DNA of 64,000 nt from Erpobdella octoculata (GCA_963978895.1 OZ022242.1:36213852-36277851), one strand, 5' to 3'; positions 11,676-22,297 are shown, counted from the stretch's first letter. The notes: a model not told the origin generated them from the sequence alone. Numbers and translations are program-made.

Positions 11676-11890
11676 ATGGAAGAAATTTTTGGTGTTTATG
11701 GAAAGCTTCCGAATTCAGAAAAAGGAGAGATACTGAGTTTTTTGACGAATTAGTTGACAGAACAACCACTTGTCTGTTGATCACGTCTGCTTTCATTATC
11801 ACAAGCAACCTGTTCGTCGGTGACAATATCGCGTGCTGGTACCCTGCAGAATTCACCCCAAACAACAGGGAGTATGCCGACCTAAGCTGA
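11676..11890 (+). pseudogene. Innexin first coding exon, frameshifted
   Basis: Innexins form gap-junction channels in the plasma membrane. ATG at 11676 follows a 'ctttcag' acceptor-like sequence and starts MEEIFGVYGKLP, the cytoplasmic N-terminus. A one-base deletion compared with the copy at 25516 then shifts the frame. The next frame continues FRKRRDTEFFDELVDRTTT, a first membrane helix, and VGDNIACWYPAEFT, which is diagnostic of innexin loop 1. It stops at 11888-11890. It lies just upstream of the tandem array carrying the following innexin exon, so the two may have been one gene. Confidence 0.8.
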
Positions 11891-11973
11891 GTTTCAGTTT
11901 CAAATATAAATTCAGGAAATCAGTGTTTATTTTAGTCGATTGTCACAAATTAGCTTTTTTCGCCCCCCCCTCA

Positions 11974-13786
11974 GTGAGTTGCGTCGTTGTAAGAGACAGC
12001 ATAACTCTTAAGCCCTCGTCATGAATACGGGCCCAGGTGTTTTAAGCTGTATATAGGAAGAACAAATTACTCAGTAAGTTTTTGTAATACCTTGACAACA
12101 ATATTCTAAAGGAGGAAGAATCTAGGAAAAGTTTAATGAAGTACTATAAGTCGGTTCCGTGTCTCCTCCTCATCCAAGCTTTAATCTGCTACCTGCCCAT
12201 AACATTGTTGGATTATGCAAGTAAGAAGTCAGGTTGCGGCATCGACGGAATGGTTGATATTCTCAATCAAGCTGAGGTAGCCGATGGCATCCTCCCACAT
12301 ACCACTAATATGAATCTCAATCTTGCTGAGGTAGCTGATGGCACCAAGCTGATGGACAAGTTTGTTGATTGTTGTTGTTTTAAATTTTTTGTGGTTGTTG
12401 TAAGCGCCTCAGGTTGCGGCATCGACGGAATGGTTGATATTCTCAATCAAGCTGAGTGAGTTGCGTCGTTGTAAGAGACAGCATAACTCTTAAGCCCTCG
12501 TCATGAATACGGGCCCAGGTGTTTTAAGCTGTATATAGGAAGAACAAATTACTCAGTAAGTTTTTGTAATACCTTGACAACAATATTCTAAAGGAGGAAG
12601 AATCTAGGAAAAGTTTAATGAAGTACTATAAGTCGGTTCCGTGTCTCCTCCTCATCCAAGCTTTAATCTGCTACCTGCCCATAACATTGTTGGATTATGC
12701 AAGTAAGAAGTCAGGTTGCGGCATCGACGGAATGGTTGATATTCTCAATCAAGCTGAGGTAGCCGATGGCATCCTCCCACATACCACTAATATGAATCTC
12801 AATCTTGCTGAGGTAGCTGATGGCACCAAGCTGATGGACAAGTTTGTTGATTGTTGTTGTTTTAAATTTTTTGTGGTTGTTGTAAGCGCCTCAGGTTGCG
12901 GCATCGACGGAATGGTTGATATTCTCAATCAAGCTGAGTGAGTTGCGTCGTTGTAAGAGACAGCATAACTCTTAAGCCCTCGTCATGAATACGGGCCAGG
13001 TTGCGGCATCGACGGAATGGTTGATATTCTCAATCAAGCTGAGTGAGTTGCGTCGTTGTAAGAGACAGCATAACTCTTAAGCCCTCGTCATGAATACGGG
13101 CCCAGGTGTTTTAAGCTGTATATAGGAAGAACAAATTACTCAGTAAGTTTTTGTAATACCTTGACTACAATATTCTAAAGGAGGAAGAATCTAGGAAAAG
13201 TTTAATGAAGTACTATAAGTCGGTTCCGTGTCTCCTCCTCATCCAAGCTTTAATCTGCTACCTGCCCATAACATTGTTGGATTATGCAAGTAAGAAGTCA
13301 GGTTGCGGCATCGACGGAATGGTTGATATTCTCAATCAAGCTGAGTGAGTTGCGTCGTTGTAAGAGACAGCATAACTCTTAAGCCCTCGTCATGAATACG
13401 GGCCCAGGTGTTTTAAGCTGTATATAGGAAGAACAAATTACTCAGTAAGTTTTTGTAATACCTTGACTACAATATTCTAAAGGAGGAAGAATCTAGGAAA
13501 AGTTTAATGAAGTACTATAAGTCGGTTCCGTGTCTCCTCCTCATCCAAGCTTTAATCTGCTACCTGCCCATAACATTGTTGGATTATGCAAGTAAGAAGT
13601 CAGGTTGCGGCATCGACGGAATGGTTGATATTCTCAATCAAGCTGAGGTAGCCGATGGCATCCTCCCACATACCACTAATATGAATCTCAATCTTGCTGA
13701 GGTAGCTGATGGCACCAAGCTGATGGACAAGTTTGTTGATTGTTGTTGTTTTAAATTTTTTGTGGTTGTTGTAAGCGCCTCTGACT
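11974..13786 (+). repeat. Tandem array of an innexin exon, 482-bp unit
   Basis: Units start with GTGAGTTGCGTCGTTG at 11974, 12456, 12938, 13043 and 13345. Units 1 and 2 are 482 bp and look identical by eye. Unit 3 is only 105 bp, unit 4 is 302 bp, and unit 5 runs full length into unique sequence after 'gtaagcgcctc'. Units 4 and 5 share a 'ttgactacaa' variant where units 1 and 2 have 'ttgacaacaa'. Each junction falls in the 'caggttgcggcatcgacgg' segment. The near-identity indicates very recent duplication or an assembly artefact. Confidence 0.95.
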
Positions 13787-13854
13787 TTATCTGGCGCTAT
13801 ACAAATAAACTCATTTCATTTCATTTCAATGTAGTTTTTTTAATATCAAAGTAA
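12126..13854 (+). pseudogene. Innexin second-exon copies (TM2 region)
   Basis: Frames starting at ATGs 12136, 12618, 13205 (truncated) and 13507 encode MKYYKSVPCLLLIQALICYL followed by P and a stretch containing KSGCGIDGMVDI. This matches the second transmembrane segment and adjacent loop of innexins (YY.WVP..LL.QA...YLP; SG.DI..). A likely acceptor (tctag) precedes each. After 'ILNQAE' the frame continues with an internal repeat (EVADG) and a Cys/Val-rich tail that is not innexin-like, so the true exon probably ends at the 'gag|gtag' there. No later innexin exons (TM3, TM4) are seen. Confidence 0.75.
13787..13835 (+). repeat. LINE/SINE-type 3' tail with (ATTTC)n
   Basis: The sequence 'tggcgctatacaaataaact' followed by repeats of 'catttcatttcattt' is a common 3' end of non-LTR retroelements in invertebrates. 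It ends the last unit of the innexin array. A similar tail is at about 36110-36155. Confidence 0.5.
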
Positions 13855-14370
13855 AAGTACTTGGAGCAGAAAGTCTGAGTTTTAGAGGTCATGTTAAATA
13901 AAGAATGTTTTCCATCTCTGCCATTATTAAATGTGGTAATTAGGCTGCTCTACCTGCAGAGTGAGGACCCTTAGTTACAGTCGAATTAAAAGCAAGCACA
14001 GCAGGGAAAACCATACCACCAATGTTTATATTATATTCATCAAACACGAACTCAACTACGGCGGTTGAAAAAGCAAAGCCCAACTCGATTGTAATGTTAT
14101 ACTTCCCGCCTCATTGTGTTCATAATATGCAACTACTTGATGCGGGTGGTAATGGACCATTTAAAACGTAATGTGCCAAGGCACAAAAAACTAGTTGCAT
14201 GACAGTCCAGGAATCTATGTCCATACATGAGATACCTTGAAATTTTAAACATGTTTGGCCCTAAGCAACTCCTTCCAACATCGTGAACGCTTTTAAGACG
14301 GCAAGTATAATAAGCCCATACAACCCTGAAATGTTCTGCCTTCTTTAATAACTGATTGTTTGATTCCCGA
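13855..14370. other. No gene; innexin-associated repeat piece
   Basis: Positions 13861-13895 (agcagaaagtctgagtttta...) recur at 23943 and 25219, each time downstream of an innexin exon. The rest shows no coding signal. Confidence 0.55.
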
Positions 14371-15480
14371 TAAGAATACGCCTCAGAATATAGAGAGGTT
14401 GCGACCTGAAACATTGGAAAAACTGGATATTGATCCTCAGCAATCCTCCTATAGAAACCTAAATAACTATTTTTGTGAAATCAGATGGAATGACGTGTTT
14501 CAATATTGCTTCTCGGTTGATGACTTCGGGAAACATTTTCTCAACATTGTTACCAATGCTATCCAGAGTGTTGCTCCCAGGACAAGACCGACCTATCAAA
14601 ACAACAAAAGTAAAAAAGTCATCATACCCTACACTCATTGTTCAGGCTCAGAAACTCAAGCTGCAGGCCTTAAACAAATGGCGTTCAAATGAGAGGATCG
14701 AAAGCAAAAATATCTACAGGCAATTTTCAAGAGACCTCAGGAGGAGTATAAAAGACTACCATAAATCACAGGAAAGTTTACTTGTCTCAGCTGGGGTTAC
14801 TGGTCGTTTTTATCGATTTGTCAACAGAAAGTTAACGACACATAATCCAATACAGGAGATCAAAAGTCAGGATGGAACACCTCTGATCCAACTGAGATAG
14901 CTAATATTTTCAGCAATTATTTTTGCAGTGTATTTACAGTCGATGATGGCTCAAATCGTATCTTGCCCGCTCGAACCAACAACAAACTTGAAAAAATCAT
15001 TTTTACTCCTGATCTTATTTATCAGACATTTCGAAATCTCAAACCTTCTTCATCATCTGGACCTGATGGTATTTCAAATAGTCTCCTTAGAAATTGTGCT
15101 GCTGGACTTTCCTTACCACTCTGCCATATTTTCAACTTCTCTTTTTAATACACATGTAATACCCATTGATTAGAGATCGGCTTATATCGCTCCAATCCAC
15201 AAAAAAGGTTCCATATCCAATCCAGGGAATTCCAGGCCAATATCACTAACATCTTCTTGTTGTCGTGCAATGGAACAGATAATCAATAAAGACATCCTTA
15301 ATTACCTTCAGACAAACAACCTCATGTCTCCCGGTCAACATGTTCAAATCTGATTGAGTGTACCAATGACTGGGCAATCTCAAAGCAGGACCACCAGGGT
15401 GCTGACATTATATACTTCGACTTCAAAAAAAGCTTTTGATTCAGTGCCCCACCCAAAATTACCGACAAAACCAGGGTCGC
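14370..15480 (+). pseudogene. Second LINE fragment (ORF2 linker + RT), frameshifted
   Basis: Pieces in several frames follow the order of a CR1/Jockey-type ORF2: the linker (WNDVFQYCFSVDDFGKHFLN, then FYRFVNRKL), then the start of the reverse transcriptase (SSGPDGISNSLL; IHKKGS...NSRPISLTS), and motif A-like 'KAFDSVPHPKL' near 15425-15460. At least three frameshifts or stops are needed to join them. The endonuclease is missing and the frame is lost after motif A. It is a different subfamily from the 2.1-kb LINE. Confidence 0.75.
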
Positions 15481-15820
15481 AAAGCTCTGGCAAGTGGGTC
15501 GCGAAAGTTTTTAGGAAAGCATAACTTTTTTCGTTTTTTATTTCAGCAACCCGCAAACTTCATACTTTATTCCAGTATAACTAGCGGAACAACAACATTT
15601 GACTATGATTGGGCCATATATATAGAATAGGTATATCGGAAGCGCCTAACGTTTAACATGGCTTTCAGTACAGAACTAAGAACTTAAGACGACAGACCAT
15701 AGATAGATATGCTCTTATATTCACTGGAGGAAAATCAACTTAGTTAGTTTTTGTTTTGATTTTTAATTAAGAATAAAATAATAAGGTTAATTTAATCAAG
15801 TTTTCATTAATTGTTTTAGA
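15481..15820. other. No gene recognised
   Basis: AT-rich sequence without a supported frame, ending in a pyrimidine-rich acceptor (attgttttag) at about 15820. Confidence 0.4.
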
Positions 15821-16189
15821 GGTCAATGAATATGTCTATGAGTCGGATGTTACTGCGTTAATGTTGGCCTTTATCGATAGCCATTATTACAGCGTCAAAC
15901 ATCTACAAGAGGAGGGGTGCTGCTCTCTTTCCAATTGTTATCTGCCAAAAGGTAAATAATATTCATGGATCCATACAATGAAACTTAACAAATATTTATT
16001 TTATATATACATTTTTTTAATTTTTAAGAGAAAGAACCGAAGTGCATTAACTGCAGAATATGTCAGCGAATGTTCCACATGAAAAGCGTCTCCATTCCCG
16101 TCAGATCAAAAGAAGCTATATACGATTGCCAACACTGCAAGTTTGGGGCGAAAATACCGAAGCTCGAAAAAGTTGATATCGATATGTAG
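15821..16189 (+). CDS. Two-exon PHD-like zinc-finger C-terminus
   Basis: Exon 15821-15951 and exon 16029-16189 are joined by a 77-bp GT-AG intron that keeps the frame open to a TAG. The product ends in KCINCRICQRMFHMKS, then YDCQHCKF. The C..C..C...FH ... C..C pattern is PHD/RING-like, though the residue at the usual Cys after 'FH..' is Ser. Upstream of it are two more Cys (CCSLSNCY) that could complete the zinc ligands. The clean splice phase suggests it was a working exon pair recently. It is related in form, but not closely, to the other PHD pieces. The gene start was not found. Confidence 0.5.
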
Positions 16190-17111
16190 AAAGTACTACT
16201 GAATAGATATTGAGAAATCAGCTACAAAATAGTAAGTAAGTATATCAGAATTAGCAGCACTATGGCCATTTTTATTAATTTATGATCTGGATCGACAATT
16301 TCATTAATAACTTCTCGTTCTGTGCTTGATGAAATGCCGCCTCTTGGGATGATTTTGCCATCTGAAAACAAGGGCTTCAGGTCTGTGGGCATCCAGAAAG
16401 CGATTAAATTAAAGAGTTTGTTTTTCTGATTGAACTATGGAATAGCGTTACAAAATGATTCATTTTGCATGAAACTGCAGTCCAAATGCTGCAACAAATC
16501 TAAAATGGTGCAATATTCATTCTAAAACTATGAAGAAATCATTTCAGTCATGTATTGTATTTAAAATATAATTCGTTTTTTATTTGTCTCCTGTTTCTTA
16601 AATTGGCGCCACCAGGGCAGACAGAGTGGAACAGACTTAAAGATAGAAGCGGGCAAGCAAAGAAACACAATCAGATACACCAGTTATTAGATTGATTTCA
16701 GACATGTCCTGTGGAATGAGGGAGGGGGGAGAGGAGAAGATGCGGGTGGTAGTCATCTATTTCGCCATCACTATCATAGCAGACGCGGTAATGATAATGA
16801 TACTAGTATATAGATATTTGTTTATCTGCCTGGGGATGAATTACGTATAAATAGTACCTTTCCATTATGTTACTAATAAGCTCTGTAGCTTATCTTATTT
16901 AGTTAATTTAGTACATGCAATGTATTATTCTTGTTGTTGCTGCTGTTGTTGTTTAATTATTGAAGTATGTCTAATTAATGGATGTTCTTACGTGGGGATT
17001 TCCTGCTTTTGAGTACTTTTCATGGGTAGATTGATGCCTTAATAATCTTCTTTTAATTTACCATCAGTTGTTTTCAATGGTGCACAAGAAAACAAGGGAA
17101 CCAGCCACAAC
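16190..17111. other. No gene recognised
   Basis: AT-rich, with stops in all frames. No repeat boundaries were identified. Confidence 0.4.
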
Positions 17112-17219
17112 TTTTACAATGCATTACAGAGAGACGACACCCTATATAAATGCAAGTTTTGCCGGTGTGCCTCAGTTATGTCTCGTTCATCTCCATGTCC
17201 TGCTCGACCGTCTGAGTGA
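17112..17219 (+). pseudogene. PHD-finger tail fragment (copy 3)
   Basis: The frame FYNALQRDDTLYKCKFCRC corresponds to the end of the PHD exon at 7745 and 26500 and then runs to a TGA. The first part of the finger is missing. Confidence 0.5.
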
Positions 17220-17319
17220 AGAAGAAAAAGACGTCATCTATGACTAATACGTTTCACTGATATTTTCCCTTTTAGCCGTTGTAAAAAATTATGAGCAATT
17301 CAGTAAGACGCCGATCAGA

Positions 17320-17448
17320 CTAGCTTGGGTGCCCCCAGGGCATTAATTTGGGGTGGAACCTGCAGGACATGATGGGGCCTGCTCCGCTAAAGTTTGCAGT
17401 CCTACTAGTAAATAATCACCATTTTGTGTTTAGGCTGTTCAGGATTGG
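17320..17448. repeat. Flank of a PHD-exon repeat, left half
   Basis: Matches 7595-7700 up to 'ggattgg'. In the 7.6-kb copy the sequence continues with 'attggcataattaattt'. Here it is interrupted by the LTR/Gag insertion and resumes at about 18648. Confidence 0.75.
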
Positions 17449-17783
17449 TGTCACGCCCGCGTAAACGCAGTGTGCGTGCCTGGCCCTATATGCATTGGAA
17501 TTTCCGGCGTAGATGGTGCAAGGTATATTGCGCAACGTTGTGTGTTTGAATTGCGAATGTCATTGCGCGGTTGTTTGAATGTTTTAGCCCATAGCCTGGA
17601 GATTTGCATATTTGCAAGCTAGCCTGGAGGCTTATATATATAAGGCTGTTCGGACTTCTTTGTAGTGGAGCGCCATGTTTTTGATAGAACTTGAACTTGT
17701 TATTCTCTGTCGTTTTGTTTAACTAGTAGTGTTCGATAGTTTTGGACTGTGTTCGATAATAAAATAACAACTAGTCATCAACA
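17449..17783 (+). mobile_element. Putative LTR (about 335 bp)
   Basis: The segment starts TGTCACGCCC and ends ATCAACA (TG...CA). It holds a TATA box (TATATATATAAGG, about 17633-17645) and an AATAAA polyadenylation signal at 17758-17763, in the order expected for U3-R-U5. A 'TGGTTAACTT' a few bases after its end could be a primer-binding site. It is GC-richer than its surroundings. No second LTR is present, and the insertion ends at about 18648, so the element is truncated. Confidence 0.6.
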
Positions 17784-17797
17784 AGAGGTGGTTAACT

Positions 17798-18656
17798 TTG
17801 TTGGTAGTTAAATTATCGAATTTCTCCGGTAATAGCGACTGTCGCAAGAGCGATAGACATTACATTACTTTGTTACATTATAATCGTGTGGTTGAATGTG
17901 CTATTGCACATGCAATCCGTAAGAGCCCAGCTAAGCGTGCCGCGTCTAACACTCAGTATGCCTCCCTTCTCTCAAGTTTTCGTCATATCTGTATGCAAGA
18001 GAGGGACCTGCACCACTGCATATTTAAACAAGAGACGTGAGATGATAAGCGCTGACGTGAACGACCCTGACATAGAGATTGTTGATACGATCCATAAGAT
18101 CTGGACACTTCACGCCTCCCACGGGATGCGTTTGACCGCCACGGCTGGAGATGGAGGACAGGTCAATGCGCAGGAATTCTTTCAACGGCTCCATGCTTGT
18201 CTGTCCTCATCCTCTGTGGCTCGCCTGAGGATTATCGTAACTCAGGCGCAACAGGCGGGAGTGGCCTCATTCTCAATGATCGCTAGCGCCATTCGGACCT
18301 ACCCAAACTTTTGTTGGTCGGCGGTGAAGACTGGTCGAGTAACCCTACTCAAAACCAATGCATTTAAGGCGATCATTGTGGATGCATTTAAGGCGACTCA
18401 TGAGGGGCGCAATCCGACCCAACATGAACTGGACCCCCTCCTCTCTTATACAGTGCAGAACCACTCAGTGTTCAGTGCACTCAAGAGTGAGTGGGAGATT
18501 TTTGCTCAGGAGTGGGGGAAGATTGTCAACTCCCCTTTTTACACCTACTCAGACGGGTTTGCGGGGAAGAGCCAGAAAATACTGAACCTCTCGTTCCTCG
18601 CAAAAACTCTTCTCTCGGTTGCCGGAGGTTTCAGCAGTCTCTCCCAATATAATTAA
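17798..18656 (+). pseudogene. Gag-like reading frame, one frameshift
   Basis: Two frames together encode about 285 residues. The first, from about 17798 (no ATG nearby), reads into a stop near 18040. The second carries on from about 18030 (SADVNDPDIEIVDTIHKIW) to 18656. The protein is helical-looking with no zinc knuckle or enzyme motif. Its position directly after an LTR-like segment suggests a Gag/capsid protein. I do not recognise the family. A nucleoprotein of an endogenous RNA virus is an alternative that a structure-based search could test. Codon use is clearly GC-richer than in the neighbours. Confidence 0.45.
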
Positions 18657-18736
18657 TTTGATATATTTATCTTGATCTATTTGCAAGGCAAAGTTGGGTG
18701 AACTGTTTCAGTTGTGACTTGTGGTATCACCTAGAC
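18650..18736 (+). pseudogene. PHD-exon fragment cut by a hAT insertion (copy 4)
   Basis: The flank resumes ('taattaatttgatatattta') and a short frame SWVNCFSCDLWYHL follows, homologous to the PHD exon at 7745. It stops exactly where the CAGCGG terminus of the hAT element begins. Confidence 0.65.
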
Positions 18737-20480
18737 CAGCGGTTTTCAACCGGTGGTACGCCAGATGTCGCTAAGTAGTAGGCGAAAAAATAAATATAAA
18801 TTATTTCTAAATTGTATAACTTGAAATTTAACATTTTAAATTTCTGCTCAGCTCTCTGATTTTTTTAAAATTTAAAATGCATTTGAAATAATTAAAAATT
18901 TATTTTAAAATTATTATCAAATCATTCAATGAAACCTTCTCTGCTTCGGTGCCATTTCAATACTAAACATCTTCTGCTTAAAGATAAGCCAATTGAATTT
19001 TTTAAACGAAAAAAGATAGAAATGCAACAAACTAAGAACAGTTTAAAGTCGTTTACTGCAGTTAGCTCACAAGCATTAGAAGCATCTTATTCGGTCAGTT
19101 TACGAATTGCACAAACAGGTAAACCGCACTTGATTGGTGAGAATTTAATATTACCTGCTGCTATATAATATTGTGGCTTGTCTGCTGGGACCACAAGCTG
19201 CAAAAAAAGCTTCATGTGGCCCCATTGTCAGATAACACTGTCACATGACGCTTCAAGATTTAGCTTCTAAAAGCAGATTTTTTGTGATTCAGTTAGATGA
19301 GAATACCGATGTTACCGACTTTGCTCAATTGATGATGTATGTCAGATATTGTTGTGACATACTAATTAAATAATTGTCTATTTAATTATATATCGTGTCT
19401 CGTATCTGGATAATAAACGTCTGTGAGTTCATTGTTTGTATTTTTATGATAATATAACCGAGGTTATAACAGATATGAATATCAACAGTCTGTAGAGTAA
19501 AAATTTCTGTTCTGAGAGTCTTTGTCTGGCCGAACCACTGCTAATAAAATATTTAAAAAAGTTAATGAATTTGTTGTAGCCAATGGACTAAATTGGGAAA
19601 ACTGCATTGGGAAATGCTCTGATGGGGCGGCTGCTATGACGGGAAAACATGGTGTAGTTACTCAAATCAAACAAGTTGCACCGGGAGCTAAGTTCACACA
19701 TTGCAGTATCCACCGTGAAGCCTTGGCTTGCAAAGCTATGCCTGTCTCCCTTAAAACAGTTTTAGACCAATCTGTTAAAATAGTCAACTTTATAAATGCA
19801 CGGGCAAGAGACTAATTTGTTAAACTTTCGTGTGATGGCGTAATTAAGAACGAATTCAAGAAGGACATGTTGTGTGATTTCTGGGTGATACCCGAGGATA
19901 TAGACCTCCTAAATGACTTGAGAATTGGTGAACTGAAAAAAGAACATATTGATATTTTGCTTGGAAAGGTAGATAAAGCAGCAACATCGTGAACAAGGTC
20001 AATAAATGGTGAATCTTCGTGCTACTGACCGAATCTCTGACGCTATTAAAGTCATCAGCAATACGAACATTGAGAAATTGATTCCAGAAGACATCAACAA
20101 AACCGGTTTTTGCCAAAAACGTTAATTCTATTTATTGGTGCAATGATGATGCTCCGATACAATATATATCTGCAGCTAATCAAGTACATTTTGGTATCAA
20201 TGATCATCAATAATTTAGAAAAAAGATTGTGATTTTTATGGTAGGCATACAGCCGTATTTTCTGCCCTAACATTCTATAAAGATAAAATATATATTATAT
20301 ATTAATTATTTTCATAAGCTGAAGCATGAAGAGGATTTCTATTCTTCTGTGGTTCATTCTCATACACTTAGCACTTTATACCACAAGAAAATGAAAGCTG
20401 CCTCAATTCTTTATAAGAGACCAACGATAAGATACTCATGTGGTGCCAAAAAGGATATCCTTAGTTTGTTTTAATTTTTT
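18737..20480 (+). mobile_element. Degraded hAT transposon (ZBED5-like)
   Basis: The left end CAGCGGTTTTCAACCGGTGG matches the hAT terminus type found on ZBED5/Charlie-like elements. Downstream, pieces of the transposase appear in order: KDKPIEFFKRKK...ALEASYSVSLRIAQ (18929-19168), a frame around 19225-19360 with LSDNTV and QLDENTDVTDFAQLM, then CSDGAAAMTGKHGVV and THCSIHREALACK (19522-19815). A later piece at about 20290-20475 is in another frame. Stops and frameshifts separate all of them. The right terminus was not found, so its end coordinate is approximate. Confidence 0.8.
19522..19815 (+). pseudogene. hAT transposase central domain
   Basis: The frame encodes the RNase H-like core segment with CSDGAAAMTGKHGVVTQIK and HCSIHREALACK, typical of ZBED5/FAM200-type hAT transposases (catalytic Asp in 'SDGA'). 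It has no in-frame stop over 97 residues but is isolated from the N- and C-terminal parts by frame breaks. The start codon is arbitrary. Confidence 0.8.
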
Positions 20481-20537
20481 CGGCTGCAATTAACTTCAAC
20501 GACTCCAAAACAACAACGAATCCAATCAAATTGGCCT

Positions 20538-20900
20538 TCATTCCAGATGTCATCAAACCAAAGTGATTGATAGCCAATGCTTAGACCAAAACAATAATCC
20601 TTTTGAAGCAAAATCAAAAGTCTATGACCCTGACGAGCAGTGTGGCAGCTTTTGTTAAAAACTTTGCTGATAAGTTAAGTGACTCTAGCTTGTTTTACCT
20701 GTTCAATGGCTTCGGCAAAGTAATCGTCGTGAAAGTGGCAATAGCTTAGGATATCAATTTTGCAAGCGCAGCTTCGGCCCTTAATGTTATGAACAACTTG
20801 GTTCTCAAAGATGAGAAGAGGCTGATTTCAGATTTACCAAACATTTTTGTTTTTACTCAAGATTATAATATAAAGGATTTATTTTACAGCAAGGAATAGT
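20538..20900 (+). pseudogene. Broken copy of the eIF4G/PABP-like 3' end
   Basis: The segment from 'cagatgtcatcaaaccaaag' on matches 24415-24745, and from about 20600 it matches 32620-32900, which encodes the RRM at the end of the eIF4G-PABP chimera. Several indels destroy the frame (for example after 'ggcagctt'). Confidence 0.8.
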
Positions 20901-20904
20901 ATTA

Positions 20905-21065
20905 TAAATTTACGTATTTTTATTACGAAAAGTCACAGGCGACATGCGGAGAGACCTGTTCAGGAATTAGGGCATGGTCATAGGTCAGAGAACGTGGAAG
21001 ATTGAAAGGATCCGGTTTCGCATGCTACAGTTCACAGTGACACGCCTGGAGAAAGGAGGAGGGAA
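20905..21065 (+). pseudogene. PABP-like RRM fragment, decayed
   Basis: Matches 29566-29705 (KFTYSYYEEV...LRDLF) with stops and substitutions. It lies directly downstream of the previous fragment, as in the order RRM, linker, RRM. Confidence 0.65.
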
Positions 21066-21407
21066 AGTTCAAAGGATCAAACGATGATCCCAGACAGGCT
21101 TAGACAGGCAGGTAAACAGAGAAAATTTAGATGACAATGACCTATACCTCAAAAATTTGAACAGCTAGCTTATAATTATGATTTTGATTATAATTATAAT
21201 GAGTGTGGCATTCTAGAGTCAAGATAAATTAGCCGGTTGAGGCTGGCTGGTATTGGTACTGCAATGAAAGAAAGTGACAATGAGTTAAATGCTCATTCAT
21301 TACACAAAGACTCATTTTAACAAGAAAATGAAGTTGTTATTCCTGATACCATTAAATCGGCCATGACGCATGAAACACAGAAAACTGCATGAAAACAAAC
21401 TCAACAA

Positions 21408-21590
21408 TTGTGGCAAAATACACGGCCAGGGAGATTTGACCTGGAAGCTATCTTCTTGATACTTCATCTAAAATGTCTCAGATTTTCGGAAGGATCCAGA
21501 AAAGATATTAAAATTAAAGACATTTTTTTCCAATGCTGTGTCTGCCAAGCTGCTGCCAATATACCTGGATTATTCACTCAATCATTTTAG
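21408..21590 (+). pseudogene. PHD-finger second half (copy 5)
   Basis: The frame LHLKCLRFSEGSRKDIK continues to IFFQCCVCQAAANIPGL. It lines up with the 21620 copy from 'YHLKC' on but has lost the first Cys pair and most of the W-x-H core. Confidence 0.6.
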
Positions 21591-21619
21591 ATTGGCATAA
21601 TTTAATATATTTATCTTGC

Positions 21620-21870
21620 AGATGAAGATTTTGGCTGGGTTACTTGCTCTTCTTGTGAACTGTGGTATCATCTCAAATGCCTTGGTTTTTCTGAAGAATC
21701 AAGGAATGATATAAATAGTAAAGACATTTTTTATCAATGTTCTCTCTGCCAAGCTGCTGCCAATCTACCTGGATTATTCTCTCAGTCATATTCAGAGAAA
21801 ATTCAAGATGATAAGAGTAGGCCCGTTAAGGTTAGTTATAATAATTATGGTGATAGTCATAATATTTGAT
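21620..21870 (+). pseudogene. PHD-finger exon (copy 6, best preserved)
   Basis: After an acceptor-like 'atcttgcag' the frame encodes DEDFGWVTCSSCELWYHLKC, then DIFYQCSLCQAAANLPGL and a Ser/Lys-rich tail. All ligands of the second zinc site of a PHD finger are present. The preceding intron-like sequence (gattggcataatttaatatatttatcttgcag) is shared with the 7.7-, 18.65- and 22.7-kb copies, so the intron was copied too and these are DNA-level duplications. Its role in the original protein would be histone-tail or similar peptide binding. Confidence 0.7.
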
Positions 21871-21949
21871 GTTATAAATGATGTCTATCACAATGGCGCT
21901 ATGAATTTCCAGTATTAATATCAAATCGTGATGTTATATTACAATGCAG

Positions 21950-22297
21950 GCGGTGCACGGCTGTTGAATCAGCAGAAAGCCGATATTGTAATTAATTGGA
22001 GTGGCGGACTCCACCACGCCAAGAAGTCTGAGGCATCCGGCTTTTACTTCTTCAACGACTGTGTACTTGGGATACAAGAACTCCTCAAGTATGACTGTTA
22101 TGGTTTTTGTGAAATTATTAAGCTTTTATAATTCAATTTGTAAATTGCACAGGACACATAAAAGGGTTCTGTATTTGGACATCGACGTACACCACGGCGA
22201 TGGTGTAGAGCAAGCTTTCTACCAAACCAACCGTGTCATTTCGGCCTCTTTTCACCAGTACGCAGAAAATTTCTTCCCCGAAACAGGCCATTTCATG
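21950..22297 (+). pseudogene. Class I histone deacetylase fragment, two exons
   Basis: Exon 21950-22088 and exon 22153-22297 are joined by a 64-bp GT-AG intron and read in phase. The first contains [17 protein letters not shown] (active-site His-His pair); the second contains [16 protein letters not shown] (zinc-ligand Asp and His) and [14 protein letters not shown]. This is the middle of a class I HDAC (HDAC1/2/3 type), an enzyme that removes acetyl groups from lysines. Acceptor before 21950 and donor at 22298 look usable. Upstream and downstream exons are not in the window; PHD copies lie on both sides. It is a partial genomic copy or two exons of a broken gene. Confidence 0.8.

Noticed and set aside
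11974..13786. CRISPR-like array
   Set aside because: Repeats are 482 bp, directly adjacent and coding; no short repeat-spacer pattern.
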